A stretch of DNA of 64,000 bases from Aeromonas lusitana (GTDB lineage Bacteria > Pseudomonadota > Gammaproteobacteria > Enterobacterales > Aeromonadaceae). Numbering within the stretch: position 1 is the stretch's first letter; each line of letters starts with the position of its first letter. Under the pieces are notes generated by a model. That model made no database searches. It was not told the DNA's origin and saw nothing but the letters and a program-made list of their open reading frames with translations. Shown piece by piece: positions 30,411-40,414 of the stretch. Both the position numbers and the translations under genes were made by a program. The DNA is taken from positions 92,056 through 156,055 of the forward strand of contig NZ_PGCP01000012.1 in NCBI RefSeq assembly GCF_002812985.1, in the 5' to 3' direction.

Positions 30411-30866
30411 TCAGTTCAGGGCTTCGACTGGCTTGAAGGTATTCCCGACCAGGGGCTTGGCATCCGCTTGCGGCACGTGGCACTGCAGGCAGAAGTAGCG
30501 ACGGGGAGAGACTTCTCCCAGGGTCATGCCGTCACGGGTCTCGAAGTGCGTCGGGCTGATCTTGGGGGCCTTCATGGCACTGGCGTTTTTGAAGCTGTGA
30601 CAAGCCAGGCACTTGTTGACCTTGTTATCCACCTCGTAGTTGCGGATGTCGTGGGGGATCAGCGGGGGCTGATGCATGTACTGGCGATCATAGATGTCGC
30701 CGTCCTTGCGAAAGTTCTTCAGCGGGGCGGGATCCGCCTCGGTCGCGAGATCCGTGCTGCCTCGCTCCGACTTGATTCCCCCCGTGCTGTTGGTGATTTC
30801 AGGCACGGCCGCCATCAAGGAACCCGCCATCAGGCAGGCCAGCATTGCTCCAATCAGCTTTTTCAT
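30411..30866 (-). CDS. napB: NapB dihaem cytochrome c subunit of nitrate reductase
   Basis: The small periplasmic subunit, 151 residues, which takes electrons from NapC and passes them to NapA. It has a signal peptide ([19 protein letters not shown]) and two haem motifs, CLACH and CLQCH. The conserved HQPPLIPHD block carries the distal histidine ligand region. The ATG shares its first base with the napH stop (TAATG). Confidence 0.96.
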   Translation of the reverse strand: MKKLIGAMLACLMAGSLMAAVPEITNSTGGIKSERGSTDLATEADPAPLKNFRKDGDIYDRQYMHQPPLIPHDIRNYEVDNKVNKCLACHSFKNASAMKAPKISPTHFETRDGMTLGEVSPRRYFCLQCHVPQADAKPLVGNTFKPVEALN

Positions 30867-31741
30867 TATGTGTTCTCCGACATTGTCTCTGCCTTGACGG
30901 CAAAACCTACAGTGATTTCAAAAACTTGCTCCGCGCAGACATCGATGCAACGGCCGCAATTGGTGCACTCCTGAGCCGCAATCAAGGGCCCGTGACCGCG
31001 CCTTGCCCCGTGAACCGGGCCGCGCAGAATGGGACGCTCCGGGCAGACCGCATAACAATCCATGCAGTTGCTGCAACGCTCACGTCCCCTGGCAGAAATC
31101 TTGATAAACCCGACCCGGTTGACCAGGGCATAGAAGGCCCCCACCGGACACAGATGGCCGCACCAGCCCCGCTCCACCACGAACAGATCGAACAGGAACA
31201 GCGCCAGCAGCAGGCCCCAGCCCGCCCCCATGCCAAACAACAAACCGCGCAGGGCCAGCGACACCGGATTGACCAGCTCCCACACCAGCACGCCGGTGAT
31301 GGCCGGGGCCACCAGCGCCATGGCGAGCAGCCAGTAGCGATGATGACGACCAAACTGGCCGTTGCCCTTGAGGCCGAGCCGGACACGCAACCAGGCCGCC
31401 GCATCCGTGACGAGGTTGACCGGACAGACCCAGGAGCAGAACACCCGGCCGCCGACCAGCCAGTACCCGACGAGCACTATGGCGGCCCCGAGCCACAGGG
31501 TAGCGAGCGGCCAATGGCCCGATGCGACCGTCTGCAGCAGGGTGAGGGGATCCGCGAGCGGCACCGCCTCCAGCAACAAGGAGCTCGAGAGATTGCCCTT
31601 GAGGATCCAGACCCCGGCGAGCGGCCCCAGCAGGAACAGCCCCAACACGCCCAGCTGGCTCAAGCGACGCAGCAGCAGGAAGCGGTGTGACCGCCACCAG
31701 CCGAGCCTCTCTCTCGCCTCTTGCCCCGGATACCGGCTCAT
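30866..31741 (-). CDS. napH: NapH quinol dehydrogenase membrane component
   Basis: A 291-residue polytopic ferredoxin-type protein. It has several membrane helices ([37 protein letters not shown]) with two cytoplasmic CxxxCP motifs ([16 protein letters not shown]), then two 4Fe-4S sets, [12 protein letters not shown] and [11 protein letters not shown]. With NapG it forms a second quinol-oxidising route to the nitrate reductase. It overlaps napG by four bases. Confidence 0.95.
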   Translation of the reverse strand: MSRYPGQEARERLGWWRSHRFLLLRRLSQLGVLGLFLLGPLAGVWILKGNLSSSLLLEAVPLADPLTLLQTVASGHWPLATLWLGAAIVLVGYWLVGGRVFCSWVCPVNLVTDAAAWLRVRLGLKGNGQFGRHHRYWLLAMALVAPAITGVLVWELVNPVSLALRGLLFGMGAGWGLLLALFLFDLFVVERGWCGHLCPVGAFYALVNRVGFIKISARGRERCSNCMDCYAVCPERPILRGPVHGARRGHGPLIAAQECTNCGRCIDVCAEQVFEITVGFAVKAETMSENT

Positions 31742-32472
31742 AACCCCTCCGGCTTGCGGGTGGGCAGGCTGAGCCGCTCACCGATGAGGGACTTGCCCGC
31801 TTTCTGCTTCTCTTCCCAGCCGAGCCGGTAGTGATGACCCAGCTCCCCCTTGGCAAGCCCATGGGGCACCACCTTGATGGCCGCCGTCTCCAGTACGCAG
31901 GCGTGCTCGCACTTGCCACAGCCGGTGCACAGCTCGCTGTGCACTGTGGGCAAGAACATGGCGTGCTTGCCGGTGCGCGGGTTGCGCACCATCTCGAGGG
32001 TGATGGCCTGATCGATCAGCGGGCAGACCCGGTAACAGACATCGCAGCGCAACCCCAGATAGTTGAGGCAAGTCTCATGGTCGATGAGCACAGCCACCCC
32101 CATCCGCGCCTGGTCGATGTCTGTCATCCCCTGATCCAGCGCCCCGCTCGGGCAGGCCACCACGCAGGGGATGTCCTCACACATCTCGCAAGGCACGGCC
32201 CGCGCCTCGAAGTAGGGAGTGCCCGTGGTCACGGGTTCGAGCAGCCTGGCGAGTTTGAGGGTGTCGTAGGGGCAAGCCTCCACGCAGAGCCCGCAGCGCA
32301 CGCAGGCGCCGAGAAACTCGGCCTCCGCCAGTGCCGCGGGCGGGCGCAGCGCCTGGGCAGGCACGGCCTGCGCCTGCTGACGCGCCACGCCCCCCAGACC
32401 CGCCCCAAGCAGGCCCACTGAGCAGGCCCCCTTGGCGAGATCGGCCAGGAACTGGCGACGGCTGCGACTCAT
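31738..32472 (-). CDS. napG: NapG ferredoxin-type electron transfer protein
   Basis: A 244-residue periplasmic 4Fe-4S protein exported by Tat: it starts [16 protein letters not shown]. Four cluster motifs are visible: [35 protein letters not shown] and [11 protein letters not shown]. It works with NapH. The gene lies 15 bases after napA. Confidence 0.95.
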   Translation of the reverse strand: MSRSRRQFLADLAKGACSVGLLGAGLGGVARQQAQAVPAQALRPPAALAEAEFLGACVRCGLCVEACPYDTLKLARLLEPVTTGTPYFEARAVPCEMCEDIPCVVACPSGALDQGMTDIDQARMGVAVLIDHETCLNYLGLRCDVCYRVCPLIDQAITLEMVRNPRTGKHAMFLPTVHSELCTGCGKCEHACVLETAAIKVVPHGLAKGELGHHYRLGWEEKQKAGKSLIGERLSLPTRKPEGL

Positions 32473-32487
32473 CCCCCGCGCCCCGCC

Positions 32488-34977
32488 TTAGGCCTTCACG
32501 ACCTTGACGGCGCACTTCTTGTAATCCGTCTCCTTGGAGAGCGGATCCGTGGCGTCCAGGGTCAGCTTGTTGACCAGCTGGCTCGCATCGAAGAAGGGCA
32601 TGAACACCAGACCCTTGGGCGGCTTGTTGCGACCCCGGGTCTCGACGCGGGTCTTCACCTCGCCACGGCGGGAGGAGACGATCACCTCTTCCCCACGGCG
32701 CACGCCACGGGCCTTGGCATCTTCCGGGTGCATGAACAGCACAGCATCCGGGAAGGCGCGGTAGAGCTCGGGCACGCGGCGGGTCATGGAGCCGGTGTGC
32801 CAGTGCTCCAGCACCCGGCCGGTGGAGAGCCACATGTCGTATTCCTGGTCCGGTGCCTCGGCGGCCGGCTCATAGGGCAGTGCGAAGATGACCGCCTTGC
32901 CGTCCGGCTTGCCGTAGAAGCGCACCCCCTCGCCCGCTTTCACATAGGGGTCGAACCCTTCACGATAGCGCCACAGGGTCTCCTTGCCGTCCACCACCGG
33001 CCAGCGCAGGCCGCGCGCCTCGTGGTATTGATCGAAGGGGGCCAGATCGTGACCATGACCGCGGCCGAAGGAGGCGTACTCCTCGAACAGGCCCTTCTGG
33101 ACGTAGAAGCCGAAGTGCTCGGCCTCGTCGTTCAGCGCGCCCTTGCTCTGCTCTTTCGGGAACTGATCGACCTGGCCGTTCTTGTAGAGCACCTCATACA
33201 GAGTCTTGCCCTTCACTTCCGGCATCTTGGCGATCAGCTCCGCCGGCCACACCTCGTCCACGGTGAAGCGCTTGGAGAACTCCATCAGCTGCCACAAGTC
33301 GGACTTGGCCCCTTCCGGCGCCTTGACCTGCTGGTGCCAGAACTGGGTGCGGCGCTCGGCGTTGCCATAGGCCCCCTCTTTCTCCACCCACATGGCGGTG
33401 GGCAGGATGAGATCGGCGGCCTGGGCGGTAACGGTCGGGTACGGATCAGAGACCACGATGAAGTTGGCCGGGTTGCGATAACCGGGCAGCCCCTCCTCGT
33501 TCATGTTGGGGCCGGCCTGCATGTTGTTGTTGCACATCACCCAGTAGGCGTTGAGCTTGCCATCTTTGAGCATACGGCTCTGCAGCACGGCGTGATAACC
33601 CACCTTCTCCGGGATGGTGCCTTCCGGCAGCTTCCAGATCTTTTCGGCGATGGCGCGGTGCTTGGGCTCGGTCACCACCATGTCGGCGGGCAGACGGTGG
33701 GCGAAGGTACCTACTTCCCGGGCGGTGCCACAGGCGGACGGCTGGCCGGTCAGGGAGAAGGGACCGCTGCCCGGGGTGGAGATCTTGCCGGTCAGCAGGT
33801 GGATGTTGTAGCAGAGGTTGTTGGCCCAGACGCCGCGGGTGTGCTGGTTGAAGCCCATGGTCCAGTAGGAGACCACCTTCTTGCTCGGATCAGCGTAGAG
33901 CTCGGCCAGTTTGACCAGCTTCTCCTTGGAGACGCCGGAGAGCTTGGAGACAGAGTCGACGTCGTAATCCGCCACGAATTTCGCGAAGTCGTCGAAGCTC
34001 ATGGGGGTGGAGTCGCCGCTGTCCGGATTCTTGGCTTTTTGTTGCAGCGGGTTGGTGGGACGCAGACCGTAGCCGATGTCGGTCACCCCTTGGCGGAACT
34101 GGGTGTGCTTGTTGACGAACTCCCAATTCACCTTGTCGTTCTGGATGATGTAGTTGGCGATGTAGTTGAGGATCGCGAGATCGGTCTGGGGCGTGAACAC
34201 CATGCCGTTGTCCGCGAGCTCGAAGCTGCGGTGCTCGAAGGTGGAGAGCACGTGCACCTGCACATCCTGGTGAGACAGGCGGCGATCCGAGATGCGTGAC
34301 CAGAGGATGGGGTGCATCTCGGCCATGTTGGAGCCCCACAGCACGAAGGCGTCGGCCTGCTCGATGTCGTCGTAGCAGCCCATGGGTTCATCCATGCCGA
34401 AGGTACGCATGAAACCGACCACGGCAGAGGCCATGCAGTGACGGGCGTTGGGATCCAGGTTGTTGGAGCGGAAACCTGCCTTCATCAGCTTGGAGGCGGC
34501 GTAGCCCTCCCACACTGTCCATTGGCCGGAGCCGAACATGCCGACCGCGGTCGGGCCCTTCTCCTTGAGGGTGGCTTTGAACTTCTCGGCCATGATGTCG
34601 AACGCCTGATCCCAGCTGATGGGGGCGAAGTCACCGTTCTTGTCGAACTTGCCGTTGGTCATGCGCAGCATGGGCTGGGTCAACCTGTCCTGGCCGTACA
34701 TGATCTTCGACAGGAAGTAGCCCTTGATGCAATTCAGGCCACGGTTGACCGGGGCATCGGGATCGCCCTGGGTCGCCACGACGCGGCCAGCCTGGGAGCC
34801 CACCAGAACAGAGCAGCCGGTGCCGCAGAAACGGCAGGGGGCCTTGTCCCAGGTGATGGCGGTCTTGTCGGTGCTGGTGATCAGGTTCGCCGCCAGGGTG
34901 GGGGCACTGACACCGGCCACGGCAGCGGCTGCCGCCACCGCGTTGGCCTTCATAAAGTCGCGTCGACTCAGCTTCAT
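32488..34977 (-). CDS. napA: Periplasmic nitrate reductase catalytic subunit
   Basis: Reduces nitrate to nitrite in the periplasm. The protein is 829 residues, the usual length. The Tat leader is [13 protein letters not shown]. The N-terminal 4Fe-4S cluster motif is [12 protein letters not shown]...NCIKGYF. The molybdenum-ligating cysteine lies in [12 protein letters not shown]. The bis-MGD-binding C-terminal region includes [21 protein letters not shown]. The ATG overlaps the stop of a 37-codon frame located between napD and napA. Confidence 0.98.
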   Translation of the reverse strand: MKLSRRDFMKANAVAAAAAVAGVSAPTLAANLITSTDKTAITWDKAPCRFCGTGCSVLVGSQAGRVVATQGDPDAPVNRGLNCIKGYFLSKIMYGQDRLTQPMLRMTNGKFDKNGDFAPISWDQAFDIMAEKFKATLKEKGPTAVGMFGSGQWTVWEGYAASKLMKAGFRSNNLDPNARHCMASAVVGFMRTFGMDEPMGCYDDIEQADAFVLWGSNMAEMHPILWSRISDRRLSHQDVQVHVLSTFEHRSFELADNGMVFTPQTDLAILNYIANYIIQNDKVNWEFVNKHTQFRQGVTDIGYGLRPTNPLQQKAKNPDSGDSTPMSFDDFAKFVADYDVDSVSKLSGVSKEKLVKLAELYADPSKKVVSYWTMGFNQHTRGVWANNLCYNIHLLTGKISTPGSGPFSLTGQPSACGTAREVGTFAHRLPADMVVTEPKHRAIAEKIWKLPEGTIPEKVGYHAVLQSRMLKDGKLNAYWVMCNNNMQAGPNMNEEGLPGYRNPANFIVVSDPYPTVTAQAADLILPTAMWVEKEGAYGNAERRTQFWHQQVKAPEGAKSDLWQLMEFSKRFTVDEVWPAELIAKMPEVKGKTLYEVLYKNGQVDQFPKEQSKGALNDEAEHFGFYVQKGLFEEYASFGRGHGHDLAPFDQYHEARGLRWPVVDGKETLWRYREGFDPYVKAGEGVRFYGKPDGKAVIFALPYEPAAEAPDQEYDMWLSTGRVLEHWHTGSMTRRVPELYRAFPDAVLFMHPEDAKARGVRRGEEVIVSSRRGEVKTRVETRGRNKPPKGLVFMPFFDASQLVNKLTLDATDPLSKETDYKKCAVKVVKA

Positions 34978-35087
34978 GGCATATCCTCACATTGCTTTTC
35001 GCGTAAGTTGTCGAGTGTATCGATCTGGTAGTCGCTCAGGCGCTGAACAACACGCATCGCCTGTATCGCATCAATGGCCGCCTTCAT
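34974..35087 (-). CDS. 37-residue micro-ORF between napD and napA
   Basis: The frame starts ATG at 35087 and reads [17 protein letters not shown] followed by [20 protein letters not shown]. Its TGA overlaps the napA ATG by four bases (ATGA), the coupling seen elsewhere in this region. The ribosome site is weak (ACGGG). Its IDAIQAM resembles the IDAIQAM near the end of NapD, so it could be a remnant of a partial napD duplication or a coupling leader. I know no family for it. Confidence 0.4.
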   Translation of the reverse strand: MKAAIDAIQAMRVVQRLSDYQIDTLDNLREKQCEDMP

Positions 35088-35129
35088 GATGAATCCCGTC
35101 GGCTCAGCCTGATGACGCGTCATTCCTTG

Positions 35130-35429
35130 TTATTGCTCATCTTGCTCATCGGATTCATCGAACTGGTGGTAGATGAGGGCGGCGGAGAGCACCCCTGGCA
35201 TGGCCTGGATGGCATCGATGGCATCCATGATGGGGCGCTGGCTGGGGCCCTCCAGGGTCACCACCAGCTTGCCCTCGTCGCTGACGGCGTGGATCTCGGC
35301 CCCCTCCAGGGTCGCAATCTGCTGGGCGAGCTCGTGACGCAAGGGAGGCTGGGTCAGCACCACCAGGCTGGATACGTGAAACTCCGCTTTTTTCATGTCG
35401 CTGTTCATGTCGTTGTTCAACTTGCTCAT
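35130..35429 (-). CDS. napD: NapD chaperone for NapA maturation
   Basis: A 99-residue (from the first Met) cytoplasmic chaperone that binds the NapA Tat signal and checks maturation. It has HVSSLVVLTQPPL, KLVVTLEGPSQRPIMDAID and GVLSAALIYHQFDE, and ends with an acidic tail as in E. coli NapD. The start is uncertain: ATG 35429 sits next to AAGG at very short spacing; internal Met codons (35408, 35396) lack a better site. Confidence 0.9.
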   Translation of the reverse strand: MSKLNNDMNSDMKKAEFHVSSLVVLTQPPLRHELAQQIATLEGAEIHAVSDEGKLVVTLEGPSQRPIMDAIDAIQAMPGVLSAALIYHQFDESDEQDEQ

Positions 35430-35491
35430 CCTTGCTATGGCGTCGGTACCGGGACATCTGCCATGGACCGAGACGCGGTTATAAGCCGCTG

Positions 35492-36001
35492 TCAGGCCGC
35501 AGATTTACCATTCGGCATGCTGATTTTTATGCTTCCCACCGGACAATCTGCTACACAGGCACCGCAACCGTTGCAGCTGTTCGTGTCGATATCCGGGGTC
35601 GGCACGCGTCCCAACTGGGGAGAGAAACGGATGGCCCGCGGCTCGCAACTGTCCTGGCAGCGCTGGCAGAACACCTGGGCGTGGGCCAGGCAACCGGCCT
35701 CGATCTGGGCCACATAGTGCCAGGCCACCTCGCTGGTCGGACGAAACAGGGGCTGCTTGCAGGCAGACACGCAGTCACCGCAGAAGGTGCACTCCCCCAA
35801 TTGGAAGTTCACCGTCGGGAAGCCGCCGTCGCCCTTCACCAGGATCTGCTCGGGGCAGGCGGTGAGGCAGTCGCCGCAGCGGGTGCAATCGGCCACGAAA
35901 TCGGACCAGGGAATGGACCAGGGCAGCTGCACTTCCGGTGCGCGTGCACTCAATTGGCCTCGAAACAGGCCACGGCGTGACAGGTCGACCCCATCCGGCA
36001 T
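35492..36001 (-). CDS. napF: NapF ferredoxin-type accessory protein
   Basis: A 169-residue cytoplasmic iron-sulfur protein that interacts with NapA before export. It has four cysteine sets: CTRCGDCLTACP, CTFCGDCVSACK, CQRCQDSC and CNGCGACVADCP. It begins MPDGVDLSRRGLFRGQL. AGAGGA precedes the ATG at 36001. It is the first gene of napFDAGHBC. Confidence 0.95.
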   Translation of the reverse strand: MPDGVDLSRRGLFRGQLSARAPEVQLPWSIPWSDFVADCTRCGDCLTACPEQILVKGDGGFPTVNFQLGECTFCGDCVSACKQPLFRPTSEVAWHYVAQIEAGCLAHAQVFCQRCQDSCEPRAIRFSPQLGRVPTPDIDTNSCNGCGACVADCPVGSIKISMPNGKSAA

Positions 36002-36089
36002 ATTGCTTCCTCTTCCCTGGGAGAGATGCGTGACTGGCATTTTCAATACCGATTATAAGAGTGGGTGTATATTGCGACCCTGACAAGTT

Positions 36090-36141
36090 GAGGGATATAC
36101 CACCAGGGAGATAAACAGGGGGGATTCTTGCGCTGGATCAA
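36090..36141 (-). promoter_or_regulatory. Candidate nap promoter with FNR-like site
   Basis: TTGCGCTGGATCAA (36128-36141; on the minus strand TTGATCCAGCGCAA) matches one full FNR half-site and part of the other. About 30 bases downstream TGGTATATC (36102-36094) fits an extended -10. A NarP-type heptamer TACCCCT occurs at 36181-36187. This would give anaerobic, nitrate-responsive control of napF onward. Confidence 0.45.
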
Positions 36142-36226
36142 ACCCTTGGCGCAAGAAAGCAGCAGAGGGGCAGGTTAAAATACCCCTATGTGAGGATTGC
36201 TTATTAATCGGTGGCTATTTTAAGCG

Positions 36227-37207
36227 TCAACCACCGATGGAGGCGAGATGGGGGGTCATGCCGGCATTGCCTTCGTGCAGGCGATGGGTGGCAACCTTGC
36301 CGGTGAGGGCGTGGCGGATCCTGTGTTGCAGCTCATCTTGCTGGGCGTCGGCGCTCAGCAGATCCCGCAGCTCGACCCCATGGTCCCCAAACAGGCACAG
36401 GTGCAGCTTGCCAACGGAGGAGACCCGCAGCCGGTTGCAACCGGCGCAGAAATCCTTGCTGTAGGGCATGATGAGCCCCACTCCACCTTGGGATTGCGGG
36501 TGCATGAAGACCTGGGCCGGGCCATCATCCTGGCCACGCAGCTGCTGTACCCAGCCATCGCCGAGCAGTTGCTGCTTGATGAGCTCGCCACTGGTGTGGT
36601 GATCGCGAAACAGGCTGTCCATCTCCCCGGTCTGCATCAGTTCGATGAAGCGCAGCTCGATGGGCTTGTCTTTGATCCAAGCCAGAAACGCGCCCAGCTG
36701 CTGATCGTTGAGCCCCTTGAGCAGCACCGCATTGATCTTCACCGACTTGAAACCGGCAGCCAGCGCAGCCTCGATCCCCTCCATCACCTCCGCCAGCTTG
36801 TTCTCGCCGGTGATCTGGTGAAACTGACGGGGATCCAGGCTGTCGACGCTGACATTGAGGGCGGTCAGACCGGCGTCAAACCACTCCTTTGCCCGCTCTT
36901 TCAAGCGATAGCCATTGGTGGTCATGGCCACCTTCTCGATGCCAGGAGTATTGGCCACGGTCTCGATGATCTGTGTGAAGTCCCGACGCAGGGATGGCTC
37001 CCCCCCGGTCAGGCGCACCTTGCGGGTGCCCATGGCGGCAAAGCCGGCGACGACGCGGCGGATCTCTTCCTGGGAGAGAAACGACTTGCGCCCGTCTGGA
37101 CGGTAGCCATCGGGCAAACAGTAGGTACAGCGGAAGTTGCACACATCGGTAACCGACAGGCGCAGATAGTAAAAACGACGGGAAAACCCATCTTCAAGTG
37201 GCGACAT
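36227..37207 (-). CDS. moaA: GTP 3',8-cyclase (Moco step 1)
   Basis: Radical-SAM enzyme starting Moco synthesis from GTP. The protein is 326 residues. The SAM cluster motif CNFRCTYC (Cys23, 27, 30) follows [13 protein letters not shown]. The second cluster is in [21 protein letters not shown]. The C-terminal Gly-Gly (LASIGG) is present. The ATG at 37207 is preceded by GGAAAGG; a longer frame to 37282 lacks a start signal. It is split from moaBCDE by the nap operon and divergent from narQ. Confidence 0.96.
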   Translation of the reverse strand: MSPLEDGFSRRFYYLRLSVTDVCNFRCTYCLPDGYRPDGRKSFLSQEEIRRVVAGFAAMGTRKVRLTGGEPSLRRDFTQIIETVANTPGIEKVAMTTNGYRLKERAKEWFDAGLTALNVSVDSLDPRQFHQITGENKLAEVMEGIEAALAAGFKSVKINAVLLKGLNDQQLGAFLAWIKDKPIELRFIELMQTGEMDSLFRDHHTSGELIKQQLLGDGWVQQLRGQDDGPAQVFMHPQSQGGVGLIMPYSKDFCAGCNRLRVSSVGKLHLCLFGDHGVELRDLLSADAQQDELQHRIRHALTGKVATHRLHEGNAGMTPHLASIGG

Positions 37208-37427
37208 AAACACCTTTCCAAATACGGGAGGCCAGGGCATTTCTTTCCTGACCCTTACAGCTCGGCTGTTGACGATCGACAACCGGCTGACGGCTGTTTC
37301 CCCCTATCTCAAGGACTTAGGCAAAACAGCTCGGAGTTCATCTAGTTTTTCGATGCTAGCACAAGTTGGAGTACACTCCCATGCTACTTTGTGGGGTTAT
37401 TGCCTGAAACGAGGGAAACCAGTCGGC
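37208..37427. promoter_or_regulatory. Divergent region between moaA and narQ
   Basis: About 220 bases with no gene. It contains GTTGACGATCGACAAC (37268-37283), an almost symmetrical 16-mer (10 central and outer bases pair, two mismatches). TTGGAGTACACTC near 37363 and a T-rich stretch near 37345 may belong to the narQ promoter. A Moco riboswitch before moaA is known in other bacteria but I cannot recognise one here. Confidence 0.35.
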
Positions 37428-39140
37428 ATGGAAAAGTGGTTCAAAGTGCATTCTGTCAGCAGCGCCATCGGCCGCTCCATGGTGCTCATCCTGTTCATGG
37501 CGAGCCTGATCGCCGTGGTGGCCATGGTCACCCTCTTCTATTCGGTACCCGATGCCAAGGCCATCAACCTGTCGGGATCCCTGCGGATGCAGGCCTATCG
37601 CATGGCCTACGAGATCGAGAAGGATCAGGTCGTGCTCGGTCGGCTCGCCCAGTTCGAGCAGACCCTGCATGCCCCCGAGTTGCAGGAGACCCAACGCTGG
37701 ATCACCCCCGCCGCCCTGCGCCGCACCTATGGCGAGGTCTTGCTGCAATGGCAGGTGATGCGCGAGCACATCGAGAATGCCACCCCCAGACGCTACACCG
37801 ACAATACCGAGCAGTTCGTCGCCGCCATCGACGACTTCGTCAACCAGATGCAGTACCACGTGGAGTTCAAGGTGCGCATGCTGGCGCTGGCAGAGGGATT
37901 GGGGCTGCTCTCCATCATCACCATCGCCTGGTTCACGGTGCGATTTACCCGCCAGCAGGTGGTCGCCCCCCTCAATCAGCTGGTCTATTGCGCCCGCCAG
38001 ATCCAGCGCCAGGAGTTCGATCTGGCGCTGCCGCCTCACTGTGACAACGAGCTGGGAGAGCTGTCGGGGGCCTTTGCCACCATGGCGGACGAGCTCGGCA
38101 AACTCTATCGGGAGTTGGGCAGCAAAGTGGAAGAGAAAACCGCCAAGCTGCAGCAGGCCAACGACACCCTCTCCTTCCTCTACAGTACCGCCCAGAAGCT
38201 GCACGCGGCGCCGCTCAGCAGGCGCACCCTGCTCAAGCTGCTGGAGCGGGCCGCCGCCCATCAGCACATCGACTACATACGGCTGACCCGCTTCGAACAC
38301 AATGCCATGCCGGTCTACATCACGGGTCGCAAGGGGTGGCCCGGCGATCTGGATACGGTAGTGAGCTTCTATCTGCAGATGGACGATCTGGAGTACGGGC
38401 GGCTCGACATGATAAGCGAGCACCCCATCGACGAGCGGCTGATGAAGAACTTCTCCATGCTGCTGGCCCAGGTGCTGCACAAGGATCAGACCCTGCTGCA
38501 ACACCAGCGCTTGCTGTTGATGGAAGAGCGAGCCGTCATCGCCCGCGAGCTGCATGACTCCCTGGCGCAGGCCCTCTCCTACCTCAAGATCCAGTCCACC
38601 CTGCTCAAGCGCTCCGTCGCCAAGGGGGACAATGTGAAGGCCGAGGCCGCCATGCAGCAGATCGACGAGGGGCTCAGCAACGCCTACACCCAGCTGCGCG
38701 AGCTGCTCGGCACCTTCCGCCTCAGCATAGGTGACGCCAACCTGGGCGAGGCCATCGCCGTCATGCTGGAGCAGCTCAAGCCCCAGACCCAGGCCGACAT
38801 ACGGCTCCAATACGGTCTGGCAGATACGGATCTGGAGGCGGGCCAGCACATTCACATCCTGCAGCTGATCCGTGAGGCAGTGCTCAATGCCATCAAACAT
38901 GCTGGCGCACAGCGCATTGACGTTAGCTGTGAGACCCTGGCTGATGGTAACATTCAGGTTCAGATTGCAGACGATGGTGTCGGAATAGGGGGCGCAAGCT
39001 CCGCGGTCAATCACTACGGTCTTAGCATCATGAACGAGCGTGCCAGCAAGCTGCACGGCCGGCTGACCATCAGTGAGCCGCCCTTTGGCGGCACCCGCGT
39101 ACACCTGACCTTTCCCACCAGCCTAACAAGAGACGCCTGA
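37428..39140 (+). CDS. narQ: Nitrate/nitrite sensor histidine kinase, NarQ-like
   Basis: A 570-residue membrane kinase. The first membrane segment is MVLILFMASLIAVVAMVTLF; right after it comes the P-box nitrate-binding motif INLSGSLRMQAYRMAYE. Then follow a four-helix periplasmic domain, a second membrane segment (LGLLSIITIAWFTV), HAMP, a GAF-like region, the HisKA_3 box (ERAVIARELHDSLAQALSYLK with the phospho-His) and the HATPase (IREAVLNAIKHAGA, IADDGVGIGG, GLSIMNERASKLHG). The ATG at 37428 gives E. coli NarQ length. The stop overlaps narP. Confidence 0.92.
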   Translation: MEKWFKVHSVSSAIGRSMVLILFMASLIAVVAMVTLFYSVPDAKAINLSGSLRMQAYRMAYEIEKDQVVLGRLAQFEQTLHAPELQETQRWITPAALRRTYGEVLLQWQVMREHIENATPRRYTDNTEQFVAAIDDFVNQMQYHVEFKVRMLALAEGLGLLSIITIAWFTVRFTRQQVVAPLNQLVYCARQIQRQEFDLALPPHCDNELGELSGAFATMADELGKLYRELGSKVEEKTAKLQQANDTLSFLYSTAQKLHAAPLSRRTLLKLLERAAAHQHIDYIRLTRFEHNAMPVYITGRKGWPGDLDTVVSFYLQMDDLEYGRLDMISEHPIDERLMKNFSMLLAQVLHKDQTLLQHQRLLLMEERAVIARELHDSLAQALSYLKIQSTLLKRSVAKGDNVKAEAAMQQIDEGLSNAYTQLRELLGTFRLSIGDANLGEAIAVMLEQLKPQTQADIRLQYGLADTDLEAGQHIHILQLIREAVLNAIKHAGAQRIDVSCETLADGNIQVQIADDGVGIGGASSAVNHYGLSIMNERASKLHGRLTISEPPFGGTRVHLTFPTSLTRDA

Positions 39141-39778
39141 TGGACGAGATGAAATATAGTGTTCTGGTCGTGGATGACCATCCCCTGATGCGCAAAGGGA
39201 TTGTGCAACTGCTGGAGCTGGAAGATAACATCGAGGTGATCGGTGAGGCTTCCAATGGTACCGATGCCGTGGCCATGGCCAAGGAGTCCGAACCGGACCT
39301 GATCCTGCTCGATCTCAACATGAAGGGGCTGTCCGGCCTCGATACCCTCAAGGCGCTGCGGGCCGAAGAGGTCACCTCCCGGGTGGTGATCCTGACCGTG
39401 TCCGATGTCCGTCAGGACGTGGTCGCCCTGCTCAAGGCCGGCGCCGACGGTTACCTACTCAAGGACACTGAGCCCGATGTGCTGCTCGGTCAACTGGCCG
39501 ATGTGATGACCGGCAAGCAGATCCTGAGCGAGCCGCTGCGCCCCTATCTGGAAAACATTTACGAGCTGGACCACCTGCAACAGAAGCTCGAGAGCCTGAC
39601 CCGGCGCGAGATGCAGATCCTGCGCGAGATTGCCAAGGGCCTCTCCAACAAGCAGGTCGCCTCCGTGCTCCACATCTCCGAGGGGACGGTCAAGGTACAC
39701 GTCAAGAGCCTGCTGAAAAAGCTCGAGGCCCAGAGCCGTGTGGAAGCCGCCGTCATGTATCTGGAGCAGCGCAACTAA
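39140..39778 (+). CDS. narP: Response regulator, NarP/NarL family
   Basis: A 212-residue NarL-type regulator. The receiver has VLVVDDHPLMRKGI and phospho-acceptor LILLDLNMKGLSG; then VVILTVSD and GYLLKDT with the conserved Thr and Lys positions. The C-terminal LuxR-type HTH is LTRREMQILREIAKGLSNKQVASVLHISEGTVKVHVKSLLKKL. It overlaps narQ by one base (TGATG). It probably regulates the nap operon just across moaA, and perhaps the globin gene behind it. Confidence 0.93.
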   Translation: MDEMKYSVLVVDDHPLMRKGIVQLLELEDNIEVIGEASNGTDAVAMAKESEPDLILLDLNMKGLSGLDTLKALRAEEVTSRVVILTVSDVRQDVVALLKAGADGYLLKDTEPDVLLGQLADVMTGKQILSEPLRPYLENIYELDHLQQKLESLTRREMQILREIAKGLSNKQVASVLHISEGTVKVHVKSLLKKLEAQSRVEAAVMYLEQRN

Positions 39779-39832
39779 GGCCTTGGTGCCGCACCTACCC
39801 CCATGGTGCTAGCGCGTCGCCATCACCTTGTC

Positions 39833-39860
39833 AGGCCCCGCCATGTCGGGGCCTTTTTCT
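39833..39860 (+). terminator. Terminator after narP
   Basis: AGGCCCCG/CGGGGCCT stem with a short loop followed by TTTTT. Confidence 0.9.
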
Positions 39861-39988
39861 GCCCATTCCAACCTCCCCACCCCCTCACGGCACTCGCGTA
39901 ATAACGCGGATGAAATGTCGTGGCTCTCGCACATTACTGACCAAATACATTATTATTTTCATGCAACCACCAACCGAGGATGGACGGC

Positions 39989-40414
39989 ATGACTCCCGCA
40001 CAGATCGAACTGGTTCAGAAGGCATGGGGCAAGGTCACGGCATTGAACAACGCCTATGTACAGGAGGTGTATGAGGAGCTGTTTAAACTGTCGCCGGAAT
40101 TGATCAACCTCTTCCCCGATCCTGCGGGAATGCCGATTGCCAAGGTCTCCGAGACCCTGAATACGGTGATCACCAGCCTGGAGCAACTGGATGCCCTGGG
40201 TTTTATCATTCGGGATCTCGGCCGCCGCCACCAAAAATTCAACGTGCAGCCACACCAGTTCGCGCTGCTGAAGCAGGCAATGACGACAGTATTGTCTCGC
40301 CGACTGGGCACCCACTTCCAACCGGAACTGGCCGACGCCTGGTCACAGATGTATGACGAGGTCTCGGTCTTGATGCAGGAAGGTTTGAGTCAACGCACGG
40401 AATCGGTCGTCTAG
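39989..40414 (+). CDS. Single-domain bacterial haemoglobin
   Basis: A 141-residue globin of Vitreoscilla-haemoglobin/flavohaemoglobin type: MTPAQIELVQKAWGKV, LINLFPDPAGMP, and the proximal F8 histidine in LGRRHQKFNV. It lacks the FAD/NAD reductase domains of Hmp. It probably binds O2 or detoxifies NO, a sensible neighbour for nitrate respiration genes. The start at 39989 (nine bases after GAGG) is preferred over 39980, which abuts the ribosome site. Confidence 0.9.
   Translation: MTPAQIELVQKAWGKVTALNNAYVQEVYEELFKLSPELINLFPDPAGMPIAKVSETLNTVITSLEQLDALGFIIRDLGRRHQKFNVQPHQFALLKQAMTTVLSRRLGTHFQPELADAWSQMYDEVSVLMQEGLSQRTESVV

Noticed and set aside
32728..34299. A 523-codon plus-strand frame opposite napA
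   Set aside because: Shadow of napA, which is complete; no ribosome site or family features.
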